11,561 nucleotides of DNA, taken from NCBI GenBank assembly GCA_035352635.1, contig DAOPYA010000131.1, forward strand, positions 1-11,561, in the 5' to 3' direction. The stretch's first letter is position 1. Each line of letters starts with the position of its first letter. Position numbers and translations under genes: made by a program. Origin of the DNA: Rifleibacterium sp035352635. Its GTDB lineage: Bacteria > Muiribacteriota > Ozemobacteria > Ozemobacterales > Ozemobacteraceae. Of this stretch, positions 1-8,100 are shown piece by piece. Under the pieces are notes generated by a model. The model worked only from the letters and a program-made list of their open reading frames with translations, made no database searches and was not told the DNA's origin.

Positions 1-750
1 AAATGCCAGATCGACAAAGCCCAGCACATCGCCGACACCCTTGAAAACCTTCATTACCGGCGAGTTGCCGGCGCTTTTGAAACCTTCAACAACCAGGTCA
101 CAAGAATCGGCACTTATATCAAAAGCTTTGACCGAATGGTATTTCTGCAGAATAGTCACGAGGCCCCCGGCTTTGAGGGCATTACGTTCAAATTGGCTGG
201 TAGAAGCCATCAGCAACTGGGTCAGCTTGCTGCGCTTAAAAAGCCAGCCGCCAAAGGTGAATCTGGCGGCCTTGTCGGCCAGACCCTTGTAATACTCGTA
301 GCGGCCGAGGGTATCTGACTTGAACTGCTGCACGGCCGCGATATCGTTATAGATAGTGTTAACGCCGGCTGCGATATTAAAAGTCAGGCTCAGGGCCGTA
401 TAAAGAGTGAGAATCTCAAGCCCGCCGCCCTTAGCGTCAAGGCCGCTGAAAATCGCCCCCATCTCGGTGGGCAGAAAGGCCATAAAGTTTCTGACGATTT
501 CCGGGCTGGTGCGACCGAGAATTCTGAGCTGATCTTTAAGATATTCACCCGGATAAACAGCAATATCATCAGCCTTAAGATTGCCGGCAGCCTCTTCAAT
601 GTTAATTGAGGGAAGCACTTCTTCGGTCAACTCACGAGTAACGCGGTCAGCAGCCCGTGCCTGGCCGATATCAAAAACTGTCTGCGAAACAGCCAGCCAG
701 AGACAGAACAACAAAACCCTGATTCTAACCCGTTCAGCCCGGTAATGCAT
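1..750 (-). CDS. exported protein of unknown function (3' end outside window)
   Basis: An open frame runs from an ATG at 748-750 leftwards off the window edge, giving 250 codons without a stop. GGAGG at 756-760 in minus-strand sense sits about five bases before the ATG, which supports this start. The N-terminus is signal-peptide-like: basic residues (HYRAERVRIR), a hydrophobic stretch (VLLFCLWLAV) and a plausible cleavage site near ARA-AD around residue 33. The mature part contains an acidic helical region (TEEVLPSINIEEAAGNLKAD), a more hydrophobic segment near residues 120-140 (LEILTLYTALSLTF) and a Gly-rich end (GVGDVLGFVDL). I recognise no family. It follows the TPR gene with only 10 bases between stop and start, so it should be the fourth gene of the STAS-led operon. 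Its product probably acts in the periplasm or envelope. The frame is confident; the function is unknown. Confidence 0.8.
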   Translation of the reverse strand, partial: MHYRAERVRIRVLLFCLWLAVSQTVFDIGQARAADRVTRELTEEVLPSINIEEAAGNLKADDIAVYPGEYLKDQLRILGRTSPEIVRNFMAFLPTEMGAIFSGLDAKGGGLEILTLYTALSLTFNIAAGVNTIYNDIAAVQQFKSDTLGRYEYYKGLADKAARFTFGGWLFKRSKLTQLLMASTSQFERNALKAGGLVTILQKYHSVKAFDISADSCDLVVEGFKSAGNSPVMKVFKGVGDVLGFVDLAF

Positions 751-760
751 CGCCGCCTCC

Positions 761-1678
761 TTAAAAATTTTCGATCAGCAGACTGGCGTATTCAGCAGCC
801 CTTGGCGTGCTGCCTGCGGTCAACGAAATCTGCCTGATCTTTTCCAGGCCGCCGGCCCGTTCTCCGCACTGAACCATCGCTGCTCCCTCATGACAAACCC
901 AGAAGTTCAGCTCTTCAGCGTTCCAGATTTTTAAATTCTGCGCCTGGCGGGCGGTTTTTAGCAGCAGAGAATAATTGCCTGAAGTTTCGGCAAGGCTGCG
1001 CAGGCGGGTCAAACACGGGCCCGCCGTCGATGACCCCGGGTAATCATTGACAATCTTTTCAAGAAGCGGCAAAGCCTTTTCGTAATCAGGCTGGCTTTCA
1101 GAAAAAAGGTAGAGATTGGCCAGTTTCCAGCATGCTTCCGGGGCATACTCTGACGCCGGGCAGGTAGCAATAAGCTTTTTCAGGTCACCTTCGAAGCGGG
1201 CTGTTTCTTTTGGGTCAACCTTCTGCAACCCGAGAATAATCTCAATGGCAGCCGAGGCCTGCTGATCAACTGGCAAGACTGACTGATCAATGACGGGCGC
1301 ACCGGGTTCACCAGGCTCGGCAACTGGCATTGCCGGCAGCGCAGCGGCGCTCACCGGGTCTTGCCCGCCGGCAGTGCGGGTTTTAAACAGAGCGCCAAGT
1401 TTGCCAAGAGCCTGATTGCCCGGGTATTTGCTCATGGCTTCGTTCATCAGTGCGCCGCCACGCTGATACTGTTTCAGCTTGCCAAGCAGCTTGCCGGCCG
1501 CCAGATAAAGCTCAACCGACGCCTGCTGGCTGATGCCTTCAAGATAGGCTTCTACGGCTTTGTTAAATTCATTGGCCTCTTCAAGCCTTCTGCCCTCGGC
1601 CAGATAATCGCCGGCCGCAACCAGTTGCGCAGCAAAAAACAAAAACAATACTGCCAGAGCCGCCAAATAATACTTCAT
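761..1678 (-). CDS. exported TPR-repeat protein
   Basis: 305-residue protein with a clear signal peptide (MKYYLAALAVLFLFFAAQLVAA, likely cleaved before GDY); there is no lipobox Cys, so it is periplasmic rather than a lipoprotein. Residues about 24-91 form two TPR-like helix pairs (YLAEGRRLEEANEFNKAVEA, then a repeat with KQYQRGGALMNEAMSKYPGN). A Pro/Ala/Gly-rich linker spans about 100-140. A second helical block from 141 to the end includes a BamD/YbgF-like repeat near 178-217 (YAPEACWKLANLYL, then YEKALPLLEKIVNDYPGS). Five cysteines (173, 183, 222, 262, 271) lie in the second block and could form disulfides. GGAGG about ten bases upstream fits the ATG at 1676-1678. TPR proteins of this type are usually protein-protein adaptors in the envelope. 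The partner is unknown but may be the product of the next gene. Family assignment rests on repeat pattern only. Confidence 0.85.
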   Translation of the reverse strand: MKYYLAALAVLFLFFAAQLVAAGDYLAEGRRLEEANEFNKAVEAYLEGISQQASVELYLAAGKLLGKLKQYQRGGALMNEAMSKYPGNQALGKLGALFKTRTAGGQDPVSAAALPAMPVAEPGEPGAPVIDQSVLPVDQQASAAIEIILGLQKVDPKETARFEGDLKKLIATCPASEYAPEACWKLANLYLFSESQPDYEKALPLLEKIVNDYPGSSTAGPCLTRLRSLAETSGNYSLLLKTARQAQNLKIWNAEELNFWVCHEGAAMVQCGERAGGLEKIRQISLTAGSTPRAAEYASLLIENF

Positions 1679-1699
1679 GGCCGAAAAACCTCCAGGCTT

Positions 1700-2041
1700 T
1701 TATTGCAAACCGCTACCGCCAGGGACTTCTGTTGCCCCGGCAGATTTGATCAGATCCTGACAATGCCGGGCAAAAAATTCTTCTTTCGTCTTCTGGCCCC
1801 AGTTGGTGGGGGTTTTCCGCCAGTCTTGCCATTGTTTCAGCAGAACAGCAGGCTTCTCTGAGACCACCGCGGTAGTTGCTGTTGGCCGAATCGCATTAAC
1901 AGCTACGGGTGCCCGCGCTGGCCGCTGATCGGCAGTCAGAATCTGCCAGGTGCGAATTCTGAAACCTGCGCCGAGCAGCAGGGTAAAAGCCCAGAAATAA
2001 AGGCAGAGAATCAGAATTTTGTGTTTGGCGGGGCTCTTCAA
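1700..2041 (-). CDS. small single-pass membrane protein, TTG start
   Basis: 113-residue protein with a basic N-terminus (MKSPAKHK) and one membrane segment at about residues 9-26 (ILILCLYFWAFTLLLGAG). A Pro/Ala-rich linker (RPARAPVAVNAIRPTATTAVV) and a short polar helical tail (WQDWRKTPTNWGQKTKEEFFARH) follow. The topology suggests a short cytoplasmic end and a periplasmic tail. The start is a TTG at 2039-2041 overlapping the TGA of the STAS gene (TTGA, 2038-2041). No ATG or convincing Shine-Dalgarno lies nearby, so translation is probably coupled to the upstream gene. The TPR gene follows after 21 bases. No known family is recognised. Membership of the operon, the hydrophobic segment and the plausible composition support it as real. 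The exact start is the least certain part. Confidence 0.65.
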   Translation of the reverse strand: MKSPAKHKILILCLYFWAFTLLLGAGFRIRTWQILTADQRPARAPVAVNAIRPTATTAVVSEKPAVLLKQWQDWRKTPTNWGQKTKEEFFARHCQDLIKSAGATEVPGGSGLQ

Positions 2042-2382
2042 AGCTGATCGATTGCTGCATTTTCGTCAGCAAAAATCGTGGCCTGGCCAGTTATGCCAAT
2101 GACCATGAAGACTTCCTGATACAACTGCGAAACACCAACCAGCCCGAATTTTCCTTTCGGGTCGGCAAGAATTTCTTCGGTCATCTCGAGAATCTGGGTA
2201 ATGCCCGGGCTGTTGATCACTGAAGTTTTTTCAAGATTGAGAACCACCCGATGAATACCTTCTGACAGGCAACCCCGAACCGCTTCGCGCAGAGCCTGAC
2301 CGGCGGCTTCATTAAAGTAACCGACGGCACGCAAGATCACCACATCACTGCTGATTTTCTTCTCAAAAGTAAATTCATTCAT
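2038..2382 (-). CDS. STAS-domain protein, anti-anti-sigma-factor-like
   Basis: 114-residue single-domain STAS protein resembling SpoIIAA/RsbV anti-sigma-factor antagonists. The fold order is visible: beta strands FTFEKKISSDVVILRAVGYF, a helix (AAGQALREAVRGCLSEG), the core strand RVVLNLEKTSVINS, then the phospho-acceptor region N57-S58-P59-G60. In SpoIIAA the equivalent motif is D-S-S-G with Ser58 phosphorylated, so the acceptor Ser is kept while the Asp is Asn and the second Ser is Pro. A frame extension to a GTG at 2440-2442 exists, but a good promoter lies between the two starts, and the family length fits the ATG at 2380-2382. It heads an operon with a membrane protein, a TPR protein and an exported protein. 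No partner kinase (RsbW/SpoIIAB-like) or phosphatase is in view, so it may act in another STAS role. Domain call strong; pathway unknown. Confidence 0.87.
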   Translation of the reverse strand: MNEFTFEKKISSDVVILRAVGYFNEAAGQALREAVRGCLSEGIHRVVLNLEKTSVINSPGITQILEMTEEILADPKGKFGLVGVSQLYQEVFMVIGITGQATIFADENAAIDQL

Positions 2383-2388
2383 TTTCTG

Positions 2389-2417
2389 AGCATATAAACA
2401 GTACGCACAAAAGTCAA
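2389..2417 (-). promoter_or_regulatory. sigma70-type promoter of the STAS operon
   Basis: On the minus strand, TTGACT (2412-2417) and TATGCT (2389-2394) are separated by exactly 17 bases, matching the consensus at 5/6 and 4/6. The -10 box ends six bases before the STAS ATG at 2382, so transcription would begin at or within one or two bases of the start codon. No Shine-Dalgarno is visible before that ATG, consistent with a leaderless message. The promoter lies inside the optional GTG extension of the frame, which argues for the shorter protein. Confidence 0.6.
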
Positions 2418-2544
2418 TCCCGGCCGGGCGTGCAAAAAACACTCCGGGCCAGAGGCCACCGAAGCAAAACGAACCCGGGCGAACGTGAACATTGCCACAA
2501 CTTCAGTTATGAACTTTTCAAAAACAAATTAGAGTCTGTTCGAC

Positions 2545-2569
2545 GGCCCGGCCGTTTGCAGGCCGGGTC
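2545..2569 (-). terminator. GC-rich hairpin downstream of the efflux operon
   Basis: An inverted repeat GGCCCGGCC (2545-2553) / GGCCGGGTC (2561-2569) forms a nine-pair stem with one G-U and a seven-base loop, 25 bases beyond the stop of the Tsx-like gene. It is placed to end the MarR-RND operon on the minus strand. No run of T follows directly on the minus strand; the nearest T-rich stretch is about 15 bases further on. It may therefore be a weak intrinsic terminator or only a 3'-end-stabilising structure. The rest of 2443-2593 shows no gene. Confidence 0.4.
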
Positions 2570-2593
2570 TTACAAAAAAACAGTTGCCAGCGA

Positions 2594-3484
2594 TTAAAAA
2601 TGATACTGAAGCAGAAGGTTGAGATTGCGTTCGTTTGAATCCCAGGTTCTGATTGAACCGGCAAACAACGGCGAACCGTCTTTGATAGCAAGCTTGTTGG
2701 TCCAGTAAACATATTCAACGCCCAGATATAGCTTGTTTTTCTGGTGGTTTTTCAGTCTGAGAGCTTTGCCCAGGTTCCATTTCAGCTGAGACGAAAAATT
2801 GGTGCTTGCTGCGTGCTTCACATTGGCAGAATCAGTTTCGGGTGTGGTGTAGTCTACATAGCCGTCATAGAGAAACTCGGCAACGCCAATACTGAAAGGG
2901 TAACCCCAGCACAGGGTGACCTGCTGGTTATTATAAGCCGCCAGGCCGGCCGGATGATCAGCCTGACCGTTGGCACGCATAAAATAGTCAACCTTGAAGT
3001 AAGTAAACCCCTTGAGTTTTAAGTCGATGCCAAAACCAAACAGGTGGTTTCTATAGTACAGATCCTGGGTGATGCCCGAATCGTTTGAATAATAGTTATT
3101 GCCGAATTCATAGCAATACGAGAGAAAATAGTCTTGAATCATGCCGTTCGACAGGTCTTTGTTCAGAGTTTTGCCGAGGCTGAAACGCGGGTTGAGTTCA
3201 CCGTAGAATTCTTTGTCACCGGCGTTGTTCCAGAGATAATCAAAAAAGATAAAAGTATCGCCAAAATCTGTTTCGCCAGCATGTTCGAAAGTAAAAACAG
3301 TGCGAGCTTCGTCTCTTTCATAAGATCTGGTCAGATCAAAAAGATTCGGGTTGTCGTAGGGTATCCGGTAATTTGAACCGCCAAGCAGGCTGACGTTGAA
3401 GTCCTGCCAGAAATATCCGGCCGAAGCAGGCGAAGCAAGCAGCATGGCTGCGAAAAAAAACAGTAAAAACCTCTGTTTAACCAT
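2594..3484 (-). CDS. Tsx-like outer-membrane channel protein
   Basis: 296-residue exported beta-barrel protein. The signal peptide is residues 1-22 (ending ASPASA, cleaved before GYF). The mature protein alternates aromatic and polar residues throughout and ends in a C-terminal Phe (LLLQYHF), the usual barrel-assembly signal. It resembles the nucleoside-specific channel family of E. coli Tsx. NVSLLGGSNY near residue 30 and, around 95-130, GELNPRFSLGKTLNKDLSNG followed by an aromatic stretch match the Tsx region reading E-x-PRFS-x-D...T-DLS-G. Length is close to Tsx. AGGGG six bases before the ATG at 3482-3484 supports the start. The gene begins only 19 bases after the TolC-like gene ends, so it should be the last cistron of the efflux operon. 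Tsx proteins passively admit nucleosides and some antibiotics; the substrate here is unknown. The family was assigned from recalled motifs, not by a search. Confidence 0.75.
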   Translation of the reverse strand: MVKQRFLLFFFAAMLLASPASAGYFWQDFNVSLLGGSNYRIPYDNPNLFDLTRSYERDEARTVFTFEHAGETDFGDTFIFFDYLWNNAGDKEFYGELNPRFSLGKTLNKDLSNGMIQDYFLSYCYEFGNNYYSNDSGITQDLYYRNHLFGFGIDLKLKGFTYFKVDYFMRANGQADHPAGLAAYNNQQVTLCWGYPFSIGVAEFLYDGYVDYTTPETDSANVKHAASTNFSSQLKWNLGKALRLKNHQKNKLYLGVEYVYWTNKLAIKDGSPLFAGSIRTWDSNERNLNLLLQYHF

Positions 3485-3503
3485 ATCATACCCCTGAAAT
3501 TGT

Positions 3504-5114
3504 TTAATTTACTTTTCCGGCAATAATGCCGTTTCTTTCGAGCAAAGAGCCATCGGCACGTAGCAGCTCAACAATCGCCATGGTGTAGCCGGCCGCGGCG
3601 CGGGCTTCGGCGATACGCGCCCCCGTAAGATCGCGCTGGGCTTGAGCCACCTGAAAAGCGGTAGTTTTGCCAACGTTGAATTTAACTTCTTCAACGCGTA
3701 ATTTTTCGAGCTGTCTCTGGGAAGTAGCCGCCGTGGCCGCTATCTGCTGCATGGTTCGCTCGACTTCGATGTAAGCCTTGATCACGTCTTCCCTGACCAG
3801 TTGTTCGAGGTTATTGAGCGCTTCGCGACGCATGGCAGCGCTGGCGTCGGCTTTGCGGACTTCGGCCCGGGCAGCCCTTCTGCCGCGCACCAGATCGTAG
3901 GTGAAGCCGGCCGAGATATCGTAAGAACCTTTTTCGCCCGGTCTTGGGTTTGAACCGGTCAGTGAGGTCGAATAACCCGTCTTGCCAAGGGTTACAAAAA
4001 AATCGAGCTGTGGCAGCAGACCATTCCGGCTTGCCACGACATCTAGCTGGTCACGAGCAAGCATCAGTCTGGCCTGTTGCAGTTCGGGGCGCATTTCAAG
4101 CGCCACCGCGAGGTGTTCTTCAAGAGTCATACGGTCAGCCATCGCAAAAACCGGCTCATCGATAAGTAACGGGCGCACCAGCCAGAAATTGCCGGTATCC
4201 GGGTTGATAGAGCGCAACAGCGACACCGCGGTCTCTACCACCTGGCTCTCTGCATTGATCAGATCTTCGCAACGCAGCGCCACTTCGGCCTCAGCAGCGG
4301 CTTCTTCCGATTCGGCGATACTGCCGGCCTCAATGCGCTTGTGCGTTTCTTCCTGCTGTTGCCGCGCCAGTTCAAGCGATTCTTTAACGATCTCAAGCTG
4401 GCGATTGCTGAGATAATGCTGCCAGTATTGCTTTTCAACCTGGGCTACAAAGCTCAGCACAAAACCCTTAAGCTCATACTCAGACCAGTCAAGGTCAAGC
4501 TCAGCCTGGCGAAGTGAGACCAGATTAACTTCGCGACCGTTGCCCCGGCGAAGCGGGTGGGTCAGACTGATGCCCAGTCGCGTGGCAAAGAGATTATCTG
4601 AACGGGCCGACCGACTGCGGCCCATCGTCAGATCAACCGTGCCCCTGGTGCCGGTTTCAGAAAGTTTTTTTAAGCCAATAGCAGCATCAGTGCGGTTAGA
4701 AACCGAATCACCAAGATTGCCCTGCTGAAAGATGGTTTTGCCAAGACGCTCAGTGCCAGAAAACTCGCCGCTGACCCCAGTATCAAAAGCCGCCCGTTCT
4801 TTGTCGATAACGGTGCGGGCAATCTCGGGCCTGATCTTCTCGACCCTCAGGGCAATATTCTGCTCGAGAGCGCTTTTAATTGCACCTTCGAGCGAAATAG
4901 TCAACGATGCGCCCGAATTTGCAAAAATATGGAATGAACCGCTCGGTTGATCAGACCCGGGCATGCTTTCTGAAGCGACTTTCGGGGCAATTTCGTCAGG
5001 CTGAACTGCAGGATCATCGCTTTGAGCGAAGCCTGGCGCCACAATCAACAGCATTAACAGATGCGACAGAACCACAGATCTGCTAAGGTTCCTGTATATA
5101 TCAGACATCATCAT
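3504..5114 (-). CDS. TolC-like outer-membrane efflux protein (OEP family)
   Basis: 536-residue outer-membrane factor that forms the exit duct of the RND pump. A signal peptide ends near residue 30 (LLMLLIVAPGFA-QSD). Two OEP repeats follow. The first covers about 72-305, with SLEGAIKSALEQNIALRVEK and the helical stretch RQAELDLDWSEYELKGFVLS through EIVKESLELARQQQEETHKR. The second covers about 330-525, with a Pro-Glu-Leu helix (MRPELQQARLMLARDQLDVV), QLDFFVTLG strands, and helices ending KFNVGKTTAFQVAQAQRDLT. The frame is open to 5219, but GAGG six bases before the ATG at 5112-5114 selects that start; two further ATGs follow immediately. It overlaps the end of the RND gene by 14 bases, implying coupled translation. 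No lipobox Cys is present near the N-terminus, unlike OprM/NodT-type lipoproteins. Family call very secure. Confidence 0.93.
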   Translation of the reverse strand: MMMSDIYRNLSRSVVLSHLLMLLIVAPGFAQSDDPAVQPDEIAPKVASESMPGSDQPSGSFHIFANSGASLTISLEGAIKSALEQNIALRVEKIRPEIARTVIDKERAAFDTGVSGEFSGTERLGKTIFQQGNLGDSVSNRTDAAIGLKKLSETGTRGTVDLTMGRSRSARSDNLFATRLGISLTHPLRRGNGREVNLVSLRQAELDLDWSEYELKGFVLSFVAQVEKQYWQHYLSNRQLEIVKESLELARQQQEETHKRIEAGSIAESEEAAAEAEVALRCEDLINAESQVVETAVSLLRSINPDTGNFWLVRPLLIDEPVFAMADRMTLEEHLAVALEMRPELQQARLMLARDQLDVVASRNGLLPQLDFFVTLGKTGYSTSLTGSNPRPGEKGSYDISAGFTYDLVRGRRAARAEVRKADASAAMRREALNNLEQLVREDVIKAYIEVERTMQQIAATAATSQRQLEKLRVEEVKFNVGKTTAFQVAQAQRDLTGARIAEARAAAGYTMAIVELLRADGSLLERNGIIAGKVN

Positions 5115-8100
5115 GTTTTTCCTCTTCATTGGCCTGCGGAGCATATTGATTGCTGCGAAAAGCCAGTTCAAATTCAACGTAAATAACCGGAATGACCAGC
5201 AGCGAAATGAAAGTTGCAAAAATCAGGCCACCCAGAACCGCCCGGGCCATCGGAGCCTGCACTTCACCGCCATCGCCGAGACCGAGAGCCAGGGGCAGCA
5301 ACCCCAGAACCGTGGTCAGGGCAGTCATCAGAATCGGCCGACAACGATCGCGGGCAGCTTCCGATACCATCGTCAGCAGATCAGCACGACCAACGCGCCG
5401 CAGGTCGTTGATATGGTCAACCAGCAGGATCGAATTGTTGACGACGATGCCGCCAAGCATGATACAGCCGATAAACGACTGAATATTAAAAGTAGTATTG
5501 GTAAAATAGAGCATCACCACCACGCCCACTGCCGACAAAGGCACGGTCAGCATGACGATAATCGGGTCGTAGAGCGATTCATATTGAATGGCCATGACCA
5601 TATAAACGAGCACCAGAGCCAGAATAAAGCTGAACAACAGTTCTTTAAAAGACTTTTGCTGCTCTTCATAGTCGCCAGACATCACAATGCTGAAATTCGC
5701 CGGCAACGGGATTTCGCGGATCTTCTGCTGAATTTCTTCGATGACAGAGCTCATTGTTCGGCCTTCGACGTTAGCGGTAACTTCGAGAACTCTTTCCTGG
5801 TCGCGACGTTCGAGTTCGGTCGGCCCCTTCTTGCTTTCTATATGGGCGATGTTGCGTAGCATTACCGGCTGACCGGCAGAATTGCTGAGGCTCAGGTTGA
5901 GAATGTCTTCGAGCTTCATGAATTCTGCGTCTTTTGCCTGAACGCGAATGCGGTATTCATCGCCGCCTTCGCGCAAATTGCCGGCGCTGGTGCCAGCCAT
6001 CATCGTTTCAAGAAAGGCTGAAATCTTTGAAACGGTCAGTTTCTGGTCGGCGGCGCGGGCGCGGTCAATGACCACAATTCGCTCTGGAACGCCCTCTTCG
6101 CGTGCCAGTTGCACATCGGTGACCCCATCAACCGTTTTTAACAGTTTGGCCACTTCGGCACCGAGGGCATCAGAAACCTGCAAGTCATAGCCCCTGATCT
6201 CAATCTGAACTTTATCTTCATCACCGCTGCCCATGCGCATCATGAACATACCCTGGCCTTCTCGGGTTCTGATCTCGGCACCCGGAAGCCCGGCAAGCAT
6301 CTTGCGCAATTCGGCAGCCGTCTGGGCACTGCTTTTTTTGCGACCGGCTATCAGCGGAATTCTTATCTGACCCGAATTCAACGAACCGCCCCCTCCGCCG
6401 CCGCCACCACCGCCGCCCACATTGGTAAAGACTGTTTCAGCTTCGGCGAGGTTTTTTATGATGATTTCTTCAGCTTCGATAAAGATCTTTTCGACGAGGC
6501 TGAGACGGGTTCCTTCTTCGGTTTCGATGGTAACCCTGACTTCGCCTTCATCAGCGGTTGGCATCAACTCGGTGCCGATTCCACGAGCAAGAAACAATGT
6601 AAGCGCCAGAACCGCCCCAAGAATAAAGGCTGTTGTTTTGCGGTAATTAAGCACCAGGCGCAGTGCTCTGCCATGAACCAGCAGAATCAGGTAGACTGCC
6701 TGGTCTGAAAGCCTGCTGATCAAGCTCTTTTTTGTCGAACCGTTCATTTTGAGAAACTGTGAACTCATCATGGGCACTATGGTCAACGACACAACCAGCG
6801 AGCAGAACAACGAGAACGAAACAATATAGGCCATCTGCTTGAACATGATGCCGGTCATACCCTCGACAAACAACAGGGGCAGAAAAATGACCACGGTGGT
6901 CAGGGTGCTGGCAAGCACCGGCATGGCAACCTCGGCAGTACCCTCGGCTGCGGCCTGCAGCATGGGTCGGCCCTGCTCGCGATAGCGAAAAATGTTCTCG
7001 AGCACCACGATTGAGTTATCGACCAGCATGCCGATGCCCAGGGCAACGCCACCCAGCGACATGATATTCAGGGTAAAATCAAAGTAGTACATCAGGGCAA
7101 ACGTCGCGATGATCGACAGCGGAATCGCAATTGAAATGATAACGGTGCTGGCGAGATTGCCAAGAAAAAAGTGCAGAATGAGAATCGCCAGCAGACCGCC
7201 ATAAACAGCCGATGAACTGACGTTATCGATTGCCCGCTGAATGTATTTCGAATTATCGACAATTGCCGTAAGACGCAGCTGGGGAATTTCTTGATTGATG
7301 CGGGCAATTTCAGCCTTGACCGCGTTGGCCACAGCAACAGTATTGCTGCCCGACTGCTTGTTAACCATGACGCGCACCCCGGGTCGGCCGTTGATGCGCA
7401 CGATGCTGCGGCGTTTTTCCCAGAGATCGCGAACTTCGGCCACATCACGCAGATGAATCAACTTGCCGGCAGTTTCGCCAATCACCAGCCCGGCAATCTC
7501 ACTGACATTCGTGAATTCGCCCGGGGTGCGTAATCGCAGTTCGTAGTTTCCAGATTCGATCAGCCCGGCCGGCAGATTAAGATTCTCGGCTTTTAGGCGG
7601 GCGATGATCTGATCTGGTGAAATTTTTAATGATTTGGCACGGTTAATGGCAATATTGACCTGAATCTCGCGCTGATTGCCGCCCATCACGTCAATGGCCG
7701 CCACCCCCGGAATACGCTCGATGCGGTATTTAACCTGTTCTTCAATCAGATTGAGCATCTGCACCGGGTCAAGATTGCTCGATGCACCGAGAATCAGAAC
7801 TGGCATTGCCGCGGCATCAAACTTTCGAATGCTGGGGCGATCGACATCTTCAGGAAGCCGGCTGAGAATGCGGTCGAGGCGATCACGCAGGTCGTTGGTA
7901 GCCGCGTCGAGGTCGGTTCCCCAGGCGAACGAAACCCTGACCCGACTATTGCCTTCACGCGAAGTTGAAGTAATTTCTTCGACCCCCGGAACCGCCGCAA
8001 TAGCCTGCTCGATCGGGCGGGTAATCAAGGTCTCGATTTCGGTCGGGCTGGCGGCAGCATAGTTGGCAGAGACGGTGATGGTCGGGTAAGTGATGTCTGG

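Noticed and set aside
1361..1861. 166-codon plus-strand open frame across the TPR and small membrane genes
   Set aside because: Antisense to two genes with signal peptides and ribosome sites of their own; no ribosome site before it and no domain pattern.
2383..2442. GTG-started 20-residue extension of the STAS protein
   Set aside because: A promoter with a 17-base spacer lies inside it, and the STAS domain begins directly after the inner ATG.
3982..4416. 144-codon Ser/Arg-rich plus-strand frame inside the TolC-like gene
   Set aside because: Composition (long Ser runs) is what the complement of a helical Glu/Ala-rich coding region gives; no start signals.
5113..5859. 248-codon plus-strand open frame inside the RND gene
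   Set aside because: Lies antisense to well-conserved RND and TolC sequence, has biased low-complexity His/Gln/Arg composition, no ribosome site and no family resemblance.
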